From positions 1 to 46,126 of the forward strand of contig DASUKF010000037.1 in NCBI GenBank assembly GCA_036278875.1: a stretch of DNA of 46,126 nt. The letters are read 5' to 3'. This stretch comes from JANWLD01 sp036278875 (GTDB lineage Bacteria > Patescibacteriota > Saccharimonadia > Saccharimonadales > 2-12-FULL-41-12). How positions within the stretch are numbered: position 1 is the first letter of the stretch; each line of letters begins with the position of its first letter. Below, one piece after another: positions 15,387 through 23,877 of the stretch. The position numbers were made by a program, and so were the translations under genes. The notes under the pieces are model-generated. The model made no database searches. It had not been told where the DNA came from and saw only the letters and a program-made list of their open reading frames with translations.

Positions 15387-16190
15387 ATGTCCGGTGGAAA
15401 AAAGACAAAAAAATATATATCTATCCTGATTATTATAATTTTGGCACTGCTTATATTATTCTTGTTTGCCGGCAAAGCAAAAGCACCCGAAAGCCATAAA
15501 AACGGCCCGGTAAATATTCCTTCGGTCAACTACACCGACACCTTCAAAACTTTCAGTGGGAAAGAATTCGAAGAATTATATAACTCATTCGCTTATCCGA
15601 ATACCCAGCAGATTAATGAAAACACACCGATAACCGGCAATATCCGGGCCGATAAAAGACTGCGGGAACTGGCTTTGGCCAGGGGCTATATGATACGCAG
15701 CGCTCCGGTGACGGATACGTTCGTAACCGTGCAAAAAGATATGGTCCTTCAGCCTAAGGCCGCGAAAGGTTGGAATGATCTAAAAACCAGGGCCGGCAAA
15801 CAAGACATAAATATGAGCCTGATGGCGGCATACCGTTCGGCAGAAGACGAAAAGTCTATTTTCCTAGACAGGCTTAAAGGTATACCGGTTGAATACATAG
15901 CCGCAGGGAAAGCAGACTCGCAAGTAGATACCGTGCTGGCCCATACCGCCCTGCCGGGTTATTCCAGGCATCACACCGGTTATACGGTCGATATAGCCTG
16001 CGACAGCCAGCCGGGCGTAAAGTTTGAAAACTCCGTATGCTTCAAATGGCTTAGCGTCAATAATTATCTCAACGCCAAAAAATCCGGCTGGATACCCAGC
16101 TATCCGCCCGGGGCGGGCAAACAGGGACCGGAACCTGAGCCATGGGAGTACGTATGGGTCGGGACTAACGCCCTCAGACAAACCCTCTAA
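15387..16190 (+). CDS. Membrane-anchored M15 (VanY/LdcB-type) peptidase with altered zinc site
   Basis: 267 residues. One N-terminal anchor (about 10-28) is followed by a D,D-carboxypeptidase domain with MAAYRS, SRHHTGYTVDI (the SxHxxGxAxD zinc motif) and EPWEYVWVG at 251-259. In VanY-type enzymes the last motif is E-x-W-H, with the His as third zinc ligand; here that residue is Glu254. It may be a variant enzyme or a binding protein. No Shine-Dalgarno; apparently leaderless. Confidence 0.85.
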   Translation: MSGGKKTKKYISILIIIILALLILFLFAGKAKAPESHKNGPVNIPSVNYTDTFKTFSGKEFEELYNSFAYPNTQQINENTPITGNIRADKRLRELALARGYMIRSAPVTDTFVTVQKDMVLQPKAAKGWNDLKTRAGKQDINMSLMAAYRSAEDEKSIFLDRLKGIPVEYIAAGKADSQVDTVLAHTALPGYSRHHTGYTVDIACDSQPGVKFENSVCFKWLSVNNYLNAKKSGWIPSYPPGAGKQGPEPEPWEYVWVGTNALRQTL

Positions 16191-16229
16191 TGATTGCTAA
16201 AAGACGGATTTGATATTATTTTATAGTTA

Positions 16230-17138
16230 ATGCCAGAAGAAAAACATATAACATCTCTTGAGATAAATCGGCTTAGGGGCAGAATGCTGCGCCTGCCCGC
16301 GCCAAGAAGAAAAAAGCGCGAAATACTGCTTGTATACGGGCATCACGCCAGTCTGGAGCGTATGTTCGGGATTGCCGCCAACCTGAACAAGCATGGTTCG
16401 CTTACTATTCCCGACTTACCGGGTTTCGGCGGTATGGAAAGTTTTTACAAAATCGGTCTTAAGCCCACGATTGATAATTATGCCGACTACCTGGCGACGG
16501 TCATAAAGCTCAGATACAAGCAGAAAAGGATCAGCATAGTCGCTATGTCTTTCTCTTTTCTGATAGTCACCAGGATGCTACAGAAATACCCGGAAATCGC
16601 CAAAAAAACGGACTTGCTGGTCAGTTCCGTGGGTTTTGTACATCACGAGGACTTCAGTCTGCCGAAATGGCAGCAGCTGGGTATAAGGGCCATTGGCAGG
16701 GTATTCCAGTTCAGGCTGCCAGCCTTTATTATGCGCTATACCCTGCTAAGCGGCCCTTTCATCAAAGGTTTTTATAATTTCATAGGGGCAAGCCATAGCA
16801 AGATGCAGGATGCCGGCAGTAAAGATGTGAAGAAAAAACGTATAAATGCCGAAATAAAGTTATGGCATATAAACGATCTGCGTACACGCATGAAAACCCT
16901 GGCGGATATGTTTAAGATAGACCTGTGCAACGCAAAAGTCGACCTGCCCGTACATCATGTATATGTAGACGGCGATAGGTTCCTGGACAATAAGGTAGTA
17001 GAACAGCACATGCGGATAATCTATAATGATTTCATAGGGCTGGAAACAGATATAAAGGGACACATGCCATCTATAGTAGCTACGGCCGAGGAAGCCGAGC
17101 CTTTCGTACCGAAAAAACTCAAAAGACTGCTCCGTTAG
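16230..17138 (+). CDS. Alpha/beta hydrolase fold protein
   Basis: 302 residues. Core pattern: ILLVYGHHAS (oxyanion region), LTIPDLPGFGGM, nucleophile elbow VAMSFSF (GxSxG variant, Ser nucleophile), acid candidate in VDGDRFLDN, and terminal GHMPSI with the His. The Gly before the nucleophile is Ala. Substrate unknown. It precedes two GT4 genes but has its own terminator, so co-regulation is uncertain. TATTAT ends 10 nt before the ATG. Confidence 0.75.
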   Translation: MPEEKHITSLEINRLRGRMLRLPAPRRKKREILLVYGHHASLERMFGIAANLNKHGSLTIPDLPGFGGMESFYKIGLKPTIDNYADYLATVIKLRYKQKRISIVAMSFSFLIVTRMLQKYPEIAKKTDLLVSSVGFVHHEDFSLPKWQQLGIRAIGRVFQFRLPAFIMRYTLLSGPFIKGFYNFIGASHSKMQDAGSKDVKKKRINAEIKLWHINDLRTRMKTLADMFKIDLCNAKVDLPVHHVYVDGDRFLDNKVVEQHMRIIYNDFIGLETDIKGHMPSIVATAEEAEPFVPKKLKRLLR

Positions 17139-17158
17139 CACTATCAATAGTGCTTTTT
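17137..17158 (+). terminator. Intrinsic terminator after the hydrolase gene
   Basis: AGCACTA pairs perfectly with TAGTGCT around TCAA and is followed by four further T. It overlaps the hydrolase stop codon, so the next gene needs its own promoter, and a TAAAAT is present at 17174-17179. Confidence 0.8.
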
Positions 17159-17186
17159 ATGTTTAATCTAAGGTAAAATACTGTAA

Positions 17187-18320
17187 GTGAAAATTGGAAT
17201 AGTTTGTCCATACAACATTTTCAAAGGCGGCGGCGTCCAGGAATACGCCCTCGGTCTTAGGAACAGCCTGGTAAAAGCTGGTCATAAGGCTTTCGTCATA
17301 ACTCCTCAGCCTATAGATTATGACGGTCCTAAGGTGCCCGGAATCATAATGGTAGGAGGGGCGGCACCTATCCGCTCATTCCATACCTCGGCCCAAGTAT
17401 CAGCAACCGTAGACACCGAAAGCCTGGAAGCCGTTTTGCGCGACCAGAACTTCGATATACTGCATTTTCATGAGCCTTGGGTGCCTATGCTGTCGCGCCA
17501 GATACTGCTGCGCTCCGAAGAAGCGATACATATAGCGACTTTTCACGCTGCTATGAGCGAAAGACGTTCTTCCAGGACGCTTGAACGAGTTATTACTCCT
17601 TACACCAAGTCAATCTTGAAATACCTGGACATAATGACCGCAGTTTCACCGGTTGCGACGAATTACATAAAGTCGCTTACCCACCGCAAGATATACATAA
17701 TCCCTAACGCTATAGACATAGACAAATTCAAGAAACCGAAAAAATTGAAAAAACATAATAAGCACAGCAAAACCATACTTTATATAGGCCGGCTGGAAAA
17801 AAGGAAAGCGGTCAAACATTTGATAGAAGCCTTCGCGGCCATCAACCGTGTGCATCCTCATTACCAGCTTATAATCGCCGGTGACGGGCCGGACAAGGAG
17901 CGGCTGCAGGAACAGATAAAAGAACAGGGTATTACCAACGTTACGTTCCTCGGCCATATCGATGATGCCGAGAAGATAAGATTGCTCCAGACGTCGGATG
18001 TTTTCTGCTCTCCCGCTATGTACGGCGAAAGTTTCGGCATAGTACTTTTAGAGGCTATGGCGGCGGGATGCGTAGTCGTAGCCGGTGCCAATGCCGGGTA
18101 TGAAACGGTGCTGACCGGAAGCGGCCAGATATCACTGATAAACCCCAAGGACACGAAGGATTTTGCCAGACGCCTTCTCCTGATGGCTTCGGACGAAGGT
18201 TTAAGGCAGCACTGGCTGAGCTGGGCGGAAAAAGAAGTTGAAAAATATAGTTTTGAAAACATAGTCGGACAATATATAAAGCTCTACGAACTTGCATATG
18301 CCAAAAAGCACGGCGAATAG
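17187..18320 (+). CDS. GT4 family glycosyltransferase (PimA-like)
   Basis: 377 residues, GT-B fold. N-terminal KGGGVQEYALGL loop, HFHEPWVPM, acceptor-side ATFHAAMSERRS, donor-side ILYIGRLEKRK, IAGDGPDKERL and the E-x7-E motif GESFGIVLLEAMAAG. Closest in style to phosphatidylinositol mannosyltransferase/1,2-diacylglycerol glucosyltransferases, so a glycolipid product is plausible. Start is GTG at 17187, placed 7 nt after TAAAAT with no Shine-Dalgarno. It overlaps the next GT4 by 23 nt. Confidence 0.9.
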   Translation: MKIGIVCPYNIFKGGGVQEYALGLRNSLVKAGHKAFVITPQPIDYDGPKVPGIIMVGGAAPIRSFHTSAQVSATVDTESLEAVLRDQNFDILHFHEPWVPMLSRQILLRSEEAIHIATFHAAMSERRSSRTLERVITPYTKSILKYLDIMTAVSPVATNYIKSLTHRKIYIIPNAIDIDKFKKPKKLKKHNKHSKTILYIGRLEKRKAVKHLIEAFAAINRVHPHYQLIIAGDGPDKERLQEQIKEQGITNVTFLGHIDDAEKIRLLQTSDVFCSPAMYGESFGIVLLEAMAAGCVVVAGANAGYETVLTGSGQISLINPKDTKDFARRLLLMASDEGLRQHWLSWAEKEVEKYSFENIVGQYIKLYELAYAKKHGE

Positions 18321-19431
18321 ACTACGCATAGGCTTCGTACTGGATGACGGCCTGGACAAGCCGGACGGTGTCCAGCAATACGTTCTGACGCTGGGAGACT
18401 GGCTTATTAAACAAGGCCACTATGTGCGCTATCTGGTCGGCGGAACCAAAAGGACCGATATAAAAGAGGCTATCCCGATGACCAGGAACATATCGGTGCG
18501 CTTCAATGGGAATAGCCTGTCAACCCCACTGCCCGCCTCTCCGACGAAAGTACGCAGAATACTAAAGCGGGAAAAGTTTGACGTTCTGCATGTGCAGGTG
18601 CCGCACAGTCCTTTCATGGGAGCCCGCATCGTTGCTGCGGCGCCGAAAAGGACCAGAATAATCGGTACTTTCCATATACTTCCAACCGGAAAAATGCAAT
18701 ATTATGCAACCAGATTGCTCGGTTTTTCCCTTCATCGCAATCTGAAAAAGTTTGACAAGTTCTTAAGTGTTTCCGGTCCGGCAAAAAGATTCGCCGAAGA
18801 AGCATTCAAAATAAACAGCGAAGTACTTCCCAACCCTGTAGATATAGAAAAATTCAAAAGAAAGCCGGCTCGCTCCCCCGGCAAAACGGTGAACATCCTG
18901 TTTTTGGGCCGGCTGGTCCCGAGAAAAGGCTGTATCCACCTGCTGGAAGCTGTCGATAAAATGCTTGAAGCGAACGGAGCAATGGATATAAAGGTAGATA
19001 TATGCGGCAGCGGCTACCAGCATGACAGCTTACTGCAGTTTATAAACTCGTCCAGGCTCAAAGGCATTGCTACCATGCATGGATTTGTCAGTGAAGAACA
19101 TAAGATAGATTTTCTTAACAGGGCGGATTTGGCCGTATTTCCTTCTACGTCCGGTGAAAGTTTCGGTATAGTGCTTATCGAGGCTATGGCTGCGGGAGCC
19201 GGTATCGTACTGGCCGGAAATAACCCGGGCTACGCAAGCGTACTTGCCAGCGTTCCCGACAGCCTGTTCGATCCGGCCGACACAAGAGGGCTCAGCGAAA
19301 AGATGTACGAGCTTATAAAGAACCGGACACGTTTTCAGATAATGCACGATGAGCAACAGCAGCTGGTTAAAAAATTCGATATCAAACCGATAGGACAAAA
19401 AATGCTGGACATATACACAGGCAGGTCCTGA
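18298..19431 (+). CDS. GT4 family glycosyltransferase, second of a coupled pair
   Basis: 377 residues, GT-B fold, paralogous to its neighbour: DGVQQYVLTL, LHVQVPHSPFM, IGTFHILPTG, ILFLGRLVPRKG, ICGSGYQHDSL and GESFGIVLIEAMAAG. The ATG at 18298 lies inside the end of the upstream gene; TTG at 18292 is an alternative. Two coupled GT4 enzymes usually add successive sugars to one acceptor, such as a membrane lipid. Confidence 0.9.
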   Translation: MPKSTANRLRIGFVLDDGLDKPDGVQQYVLTLGDWLIKQGHYVRYLVGGTKRTDIKEAIPMTRNISVRFNGNSLSTPLPASPTKVRRILKREKFDVLHVQVPHSPFMGARIVAAAPKRTRIIGTFHILPTGKMQYYATRLLGFSLHRNLKKFDKFLSVSGPAKRFAEEAFKINSEVLPNPVDIEKFKRKPARSPGKTVNILFLGRLVPRKGCIHLLEAVDKMLEANGAMDIKVDICGSGYQHDSLLQFINSSRLKGIATMHGFVSEEHKIDFLNRADLAVFPSTSGESFGIVLIEAMAAGAGIVLAGNNPGYASVLASVPDSLFDPADTRGLSEKMYELIKNRTRFQIMHDEQQQLVKKFDIKPIGQKMLDIYTGRS

Positions 19432-19472
19432 CTGCTTGCACTAAACAGGCCGATGGGTCAAAATACTTATAA

Positions 19473-20552
19473 ATGAGCCCGAGGAAGGACAACCATATAA
19501 AAATCAGCGTAGAATCCCAGACTATAGTCCGGGCTATACTTATAGTTTTCGGCGCACTTATAATCCTGGGGCTTTTGAAACTTATAGCGCATGCTTTGGT
19601 GCTTTTATTTATATCTTTCTTTTTGGCCCTGGCGCTTAACCCTGCAGTCAGCTGGATAGCCGGCAGATTAAAAAGCGGCAGCCGGGTTCGAGCCACCGGA
19701 CTTGCCTACATCATAGTTCTTGCTCTATTGATCACGTTTATGGTCCTGGTTATACCGCCGCTTATAAGGCAAACCGTAGATTTTATAAAGGACGTGCCTC
19801 AGACGGTCCATAATTTCACCGCGGAAGACTCGGCATTCAGCCAGTTTATCGACCGCAACCATTTGCACGGACAACTTGACAGCCTTACCCAGGATTTCAG
19901 TAACAGATTCAAGAATGTCCAGGAACCGGTACTCTCTACGGCCGGTGCCGTGGGAACCGCTTTCATAAGCACGATTACCGTATTAGTCCTGACCTTCATG
20001 ATGCTGGTAGAAGGCCCGATGTGGCTGGAGAAGATAATTGAAATACAGCCCAAAGGCAAGCGGGAAGCCAGGAAAAAACTTGCTTTGAAACTCTACAGAG
20101 TCGTAACGAACTACGTAAACGGCCAGGTCATAGTATCTTTTATAGCGGGTTCCTTCGCTCTTATAGCCCTGCTTATAGCCAGTAATATATTCGGCGTATC
20201 CATAAATGCGGTCGCCTTGGCCGGAATAATAATGCTTTTCGGCCTTTTGCCTCTTATCGGAGCTACCATAGGTGCAGTCATCGTGGTATTGGCTTGTTTA
20301 CTGCAGTCCACTGCTCTGGCAATAACTATGGCGGTATTTTTCATAATCTACCAGCAGGTAGAAAATCTGACCATACAGCCATATGTGCAATCAAGAGCCA
20401 GCAATCTGACGCCCCTTATCGTGTTTACGGCCGCACTTATCGGCGTAAGCATAGGAGGCTTGCTGGGAGCCTTCGTAGCCATCCCCACAGCGGGATGTAT
20501 CAAGATATTCATAGAAGATTATTATTCTCGTAAAATAGAAGCCTACAAGTAA
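19473..20552 (+). CDS. AI-2E family transporter/permease
   Basis: 359 residues, PF01594-type layout: two spans near the N-terminus (about 18-55), a third at about 70-92, a long amphipathic extracytoplasmic part (about 100-150), then a cluster of spans with GLLPLIGATIGAVIV and a final QPYVQSRASNLTPL segment characteristic of the family. Members export or exchange small solutes; the substrate cannot be told. It ends next to the convergent cysS with no gap. Confidence 0.9.
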   Translation: MSPRKDNHIKISVESQTIVRAILIVFGALIILGLLKLIAHALVLLFISFFLALALNPAVSWIAGRLKSGSRVRATGLAYIIVLALLITFMVLVIPPLIRQTVDFIKDVPQTVHNFTAEDSAFSQFIDRNHLHGQLDSLTQDFSNRFKNVQEPVLSTAGAVGTAFISTITVLVLTFMMLVEGPMWLEKIIEIQPKGKREARKKLALKLYRVVTNYVNGQVIVSFIAGSFALIALLIASNIFGVSINAVALAGIIMLFGLLPLIGATIGAVIVVLACLLQSTALAITMAVFFIIYQQVENLTIQPYVQSRASNLTPLIVFTAALIGVSIGGLLGAFVAIPTAGCIKIFIEDYYSRKIEAYK

Positions 20553-21941
20553 TCAATTCGTTCTGTACCAGAGGGTTTCTTCGTCTGTATCTTTCAAGGC
20601 TATAGACTCTTTAAGCAGTTCCCCTCGGATTCTATCGGCTCTTGCCCAGTCCTTGTCCTGCCTGGCCAGGTTGCGTTCCTTAATAAGCTCCATCTGTCCG
20701 GCCGTAATATCTTTAGAGTCTAACAGTTCAAGACCCAGCAGGTTATCCAGCCAGTCTAAGAAGTTCATAAATTCGTTCTCATCATAATCAAATCCGTTGG
20801 ACACGCTCTGAACGAAAGAGTTCAATACGGACATGGCCAGCGAAGTGTTCAGATTGTCGTCAAACGCTTCCGTTATGTCACGTTTAAGCTTTTGGAGGTC
20901 AGCCTTAAGCTTCCCTTTTGTCTGGTACCTTAGATCTGCTGCAGCCTGAAGTTCTATTCGTTTCTGTTTGGCTTCGGTTAGGATCTCCCAGGTGAAGTTT
21001 GATTCATTTCTGTAGTTACTGCCCAGAACAAACATTCTGAAGTCAAGACCGTTAAAGCCTTTGCTGCTTAAATCCTCCAGCGTGTAGCCGTTGCCCAGAC
21101 TCTTTGATATTTTTTGTCCGTCTATTTGCAGATGGTTGTTATGCACCCAGAATTTTGCCAGGATTTTGTGCGTAGCGGACTCGGATTGGGCAATTTCGTT
21201 CGTATGATGCACCGGAATATGCTCTATGCCGCCGGCATGTATATCGATGGTTTCTCCCAGTTCGCTTAAGGCTATAGCGGAGCATTCCAAGTGCCAGCCG
21301 GGGAAGCCTTTGCCCCATGGGCTGTCCCATTCCATGTCCCGTTTCTTATCCTTAGGCGAGAACTTCCAAAGCGCAAAATCCGTAGCATGCTTCTTCTCAC
21401 CCAAACCTACCCGGGCCCCGCCCTTTTGGCCTGACAGGTCCAGCCGGGCCATCTTGCCATAGTCGGCAAAAGTAGTGCTGTCAAAATATACCCCGTCGCT
21501 TGTCTCGTAAGTATGGCCTCCCGATTCAAGCTTTTTTACCAGTTCTATTTGTTGGTCTATATAATCAGTAGCTCTGACTATGTTCTTCTTCGGTATGGAA
21601 ATATTGAAATAGTCCAAACCGTCAATAAAATAACGGCTATAATGCTCGGCTATCTGCCACGCGGTCTTTGACTCCCTCCGAGCTGTTTTTTCCAGCTTAT
21701 CCTCGCCTTCGTCGGCGTCGCTTACCAGATGGCCTACATCGGTTATATTCATAATCCAGTCAAGTTCATAACCATCCATTCTGAGAGCGCGGGATAGTAT
21801 ATCGTAGCGTATGAACGAAGCCCAGTTGCCTATAGTAGGTTTGTCATAAACGGTGGGACCGCAGCTATAAAAACTGATTTTGTCTTTTTTGAGCGGAGTA
21901 AAATCCTCTACTTTACGCGAGCCGGTATTATAAAGCTTCAT
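20553..21941 (-). CDS. cysS: Cysteinyl-tRNA synthetase
   Basis: 462 residues, normal length. Family N-terminus KLYNTGSRKVEDF, active-site SCGPTVYDKPTIGNW (HIGH-region variant TIGN), zinc ligands in GWHLECSAI and HHTNE, and KISKSLGN (KMSKS motif). The zinc ligands are intact, unlike in DnaX and RecR of this genome. 1 nt separates it from the upstream DHH gene. Confidence 0.97.
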   Translation of the reverse strand: MKLYNTGSRKVEDFTPLKKDKISFYSCGPTVYDKPTIGNWASFIRYDILSRALRMDGYELDWIMNITDVGHLVSDADEGEDKLEKTARRESKTAWQIAEHYSRYFIDGLDYFNISIPKKNIVRATDYIDQQIELVKKLESGGHTYETSDGVYFDSTTFADYGKMARLDLSGQKGGARVGLGEKKHATDFALWKFSPKDKKRDMEWDSPWGKGFPGWHLECSAIALSELGETIDIHAGGIEHIPVHHTNEIAQSESATHKILAKFWVHNNHLQIDGQKISKSLGNGYTLEDLSSKGFNGLDFRMFVLGSNYRNESNFTWEILTEAKQKRIELQAAADLRYQTKGKLKADLQKLKRDITEAFDDNLNTSLAMSVLNSFVQSVSNGFDYDENEFMNFLDWLDNLLGLELLDSKDITAGQMELIKERNLARQDKDWARADRIRGELLKESIALKDTDEETLWYRTN

Positions 21942-21942
21942 T

Positions 21943-22938
21943 TCATTTTTCCGATTTGGCTAACTCTTCGTCTATAAGTTTAAAGCATTTTTCCTGGACT
22001 TCGCCTAAAGATTTGCCGTCCGTAACGCGGAATCCGCTGGCATAAGGATGCCCGCCGCCGCCGAACTGTTCTGCTACTGCCGCGCAGACAGGGTAGCCAT
22101 AATTTGAGCGCAGCTTGGCCGTTATCCGTCCGTCAGGGTAGTTCTTGAAAGCTATTGCTACCTTAACGCCCTCAACCTGGCGCATCTCATCTATAACCAG
22201 CACGGAAGGATTATAAAGCGGGCTGTATTTTTCTATCTCTTCCCAGGGTATGGAAATATAGGCGATTTTGCCGGAGTCGGAATATGCGACCCTTTTCAGT
22301 AGATTACCTTTGTAGCCTAAAAGTTCCGGATGCTTTTTTTGAAACTCTTTCCGCTTTGCATCCAGCGCCGCCAGGCTTACGCCTCTGTCCATCAGTTCGG
22401 CCACAATCCTTACGCTATCGGACGATGTGCTTTCGCTGATAAGTCCCAAGCTGTCGCTGAGTATCGAATAAACTATAAATTGTGCGCCATCAAGAGGTAT
22501 AGCCCAATCATATTCTTTAGCAAGTCCGTAGATGAGCTCCCCTGTGGATACCGCCGGTGCTATATACTCTACTGAAGCAAAATCTATGGTCGTTTCAGTA
22601 GAGTGGTGGTCGATTATGATGCAAGGTTTGGTCTTCAGCCATTTTATTTCACCGGTTTTTTGCAGATTCTCCAAAAGGAGCAAAGAATTGGTGTCGACGA
22701 TCACCGAAAGTTCAAAATTCTCTGGCAAGTTTCGAGAAACCCTGTCCCAGCCATTCATGTAGCGCAGATAAGAAGGCATGTCTACGCCGCAGTACATGAA
22801 AACCTGTTTACCCATTTCGCTGAATATAGCTTCCAGTGCAAGCGATGATGCCAAACTGTCCCCGTCTGGATTATCGGCCTGTATTATTACTATTTTCTCC
22901 GCACTGCCGACCAGTGCTCCGACGGTTTTCTCTGTCAT
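21943..22938 (-). CDS. DHH family phosphoesterase (NrnA-like)
   Basis: 331 residues. DHH motifs in order: ADNPDGDSLASSL (DxD metal site), VIVDTNS, IIDHHST, then the DHHA1 domain ending with GGGGHPYASGF. NrnA-type enzymes degrade nanoRNAs, pAp or cyclic dinucleotide products. It overlaps recR by 4 nt on the same strand. Confidence 0.9.
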   Translation of the reverse strand: MTEKTVGALVGSAEKIVIIQADNPDGDSLASSLALEAIFSEMGKQVFMYCGVDMPSYLRYMNGWDRVSRNLPENFELSVIVDTNSLLLLENLQKTGEIKWLKTKPCIIIDHHSTETTIDFASVEYIAPAVSTGELIYGLAKEYDWAIPLDGAQFIVYSILSDSLGLISESTSSDSVRIVAELMDRGVSLAALDAKRKEFQKKHPELLGYKGNLLKRVAYSDSGKIAYISIPWEEIEKYSPLYNPSVLVIDEMRQVEGVKVAIAFKNYPDGRITAKLRSNYGYPVCAAVAEQFGGGGHPYASGFRVTDGKSLGEVQEKCFKLIDEELAKSEK

Positions 22939-23534
22939 ATCGTCCGTCTGCCTTCAAGTGCCCGCGAAAGCGTTATCTGGTCTGCGTATTCTATATCCAG
23001 CCCTATAGGCAGACCCTGTGCAAGACGGCTGACCTTTACCCCGCTGCCTTCCAGCTGTTTCTGTATATAATGCGCTGTTGATTCGCCCTCTATGCTGGCG
23101 TTGGTTGCGATTATGACTTCTTTGACCTTGTCGCTGTTGACGCGCTTTACAAGCTCCGGGATGTGCAGGATTTCCGGCGTCATGTTATCGATAGGAGATA
23201 TCAGACCGCCGAGAACATGGTAAGTGCCGTTGAAAGATTTGGTGTTTTCCAACGCTATCACGTCGAAGCTATCCTCTACTACGGCAAGGAGCGTTTTGTC
23301 CCGTTTATTGTCGGAATATATGGGAGAAATATCCTGCGTGCTATCGATAAGCTCATATGTAACAGGGCATACTTTTATGCTTTCTTTCAACCGGACAATG
23401 GCAGAAGCCAGGTTGTCCGAGGCCGCGGGATGCGCCTTGAATAAAAAATAAGCATAACGTTCAGCAGTACGCGGACCGACACCCGGCAATTCTTCCAAAG
23501 CATTTATAAGTTCAACAAGGGCTTTAGGCAACAT
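22935..23534 (-). CDS. recR: Recombination mediator RecR without the Cys4 zinc finger
   Basis: 199 residues. N-terminal helix-hairpin-helix LPGVGPRTAERYAYFL, TOPRIM-type region with VVEDSFDVIALE, HVLGGLISP, EVIIATNASIEGESTAHYI and RLAQGLPIGLDIEY. The usual zinc finger (CxxC...CxxC) is replaced at 56-79 by CPVTYELIDSTQDISPIYSD, with only the first Cys left. Family membership is certain; the protein should fold without zinc there. It loads RecA in gap repair with RecO. Follows ybaB, the usual ybaB-recR order. Confidence 0.95.
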   Translation of the reverse strand: MLPKALVELINALEELPGVGPRTAERYAYFLFKAHPAASDNLASAIVRLKESIKVCPVTYELIDSTQDISPIYSDNKRDKTLLAVVEDSFDVIALENTKSFNGTYHVLGGLISPIDNMTPEILHIPELVKRVNSDKVKEVIIATNASIEGESTAHYIQKQLEGSGVKVSRLAQGLPIGLDIEYADQITLSRALEGRRTI

Positions 23535-23549
23535 ATTCCAAAGTTCTTA

Positions 23550-23843
23550 TTAAAGTCCGAGGTCACCCAGCATACCCATCATAGGCTGCATTTTTTCAGC
23601 GGCGTATTTCTGGCTCTGCGCTATGGCATTCTTGACGGCTTCTTCTATCCAGCCTTCAAGCTCGGCTATGTCATCCAGGTCGACTTTGTCGGGATCTATG
23701 TGTATTTTCTTTATCTTCTGCTCGCCGTTTATTTCCACCGTAACGGCTTCATCGCCGGCAGTCACGGTTATTATTTCTTTCTTAAGCTCCTTCTGGACCT
23801 TTTTGACTTTCATAAGCATCTTGGCTTGATCGAACCTGCTCAT
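23550..23843 (-). CDS. ybaB: YbaB/EbfC family DNA-binding protein
   Basis: 97 residues, family-sized: AKMLMKVKKVQKELK helix, ITVTAGDEAVTVEINGEQK strands and a C-terminal Met-rich helix. Nucleoid-associated, usually next to recR as here. AAAGGAG before the ATG, and an extended -10 (TGA then TACAAT, 23867-23872) upstream. Confidence 0.93.
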   Translation of the reverse strand: MSRFDQAKMLMKVKKVQKELKKEIITVTAGDEAVTVEINGEQKIKKIHIDPDKVDLDDIAELEGWIEEAVKNAIAQSQKYAAEKMQPMMGMLGDLGL

Positions 23844-23877
23844 ATAGCTACTCCTTTACTCTTATAATTGTATCAGA

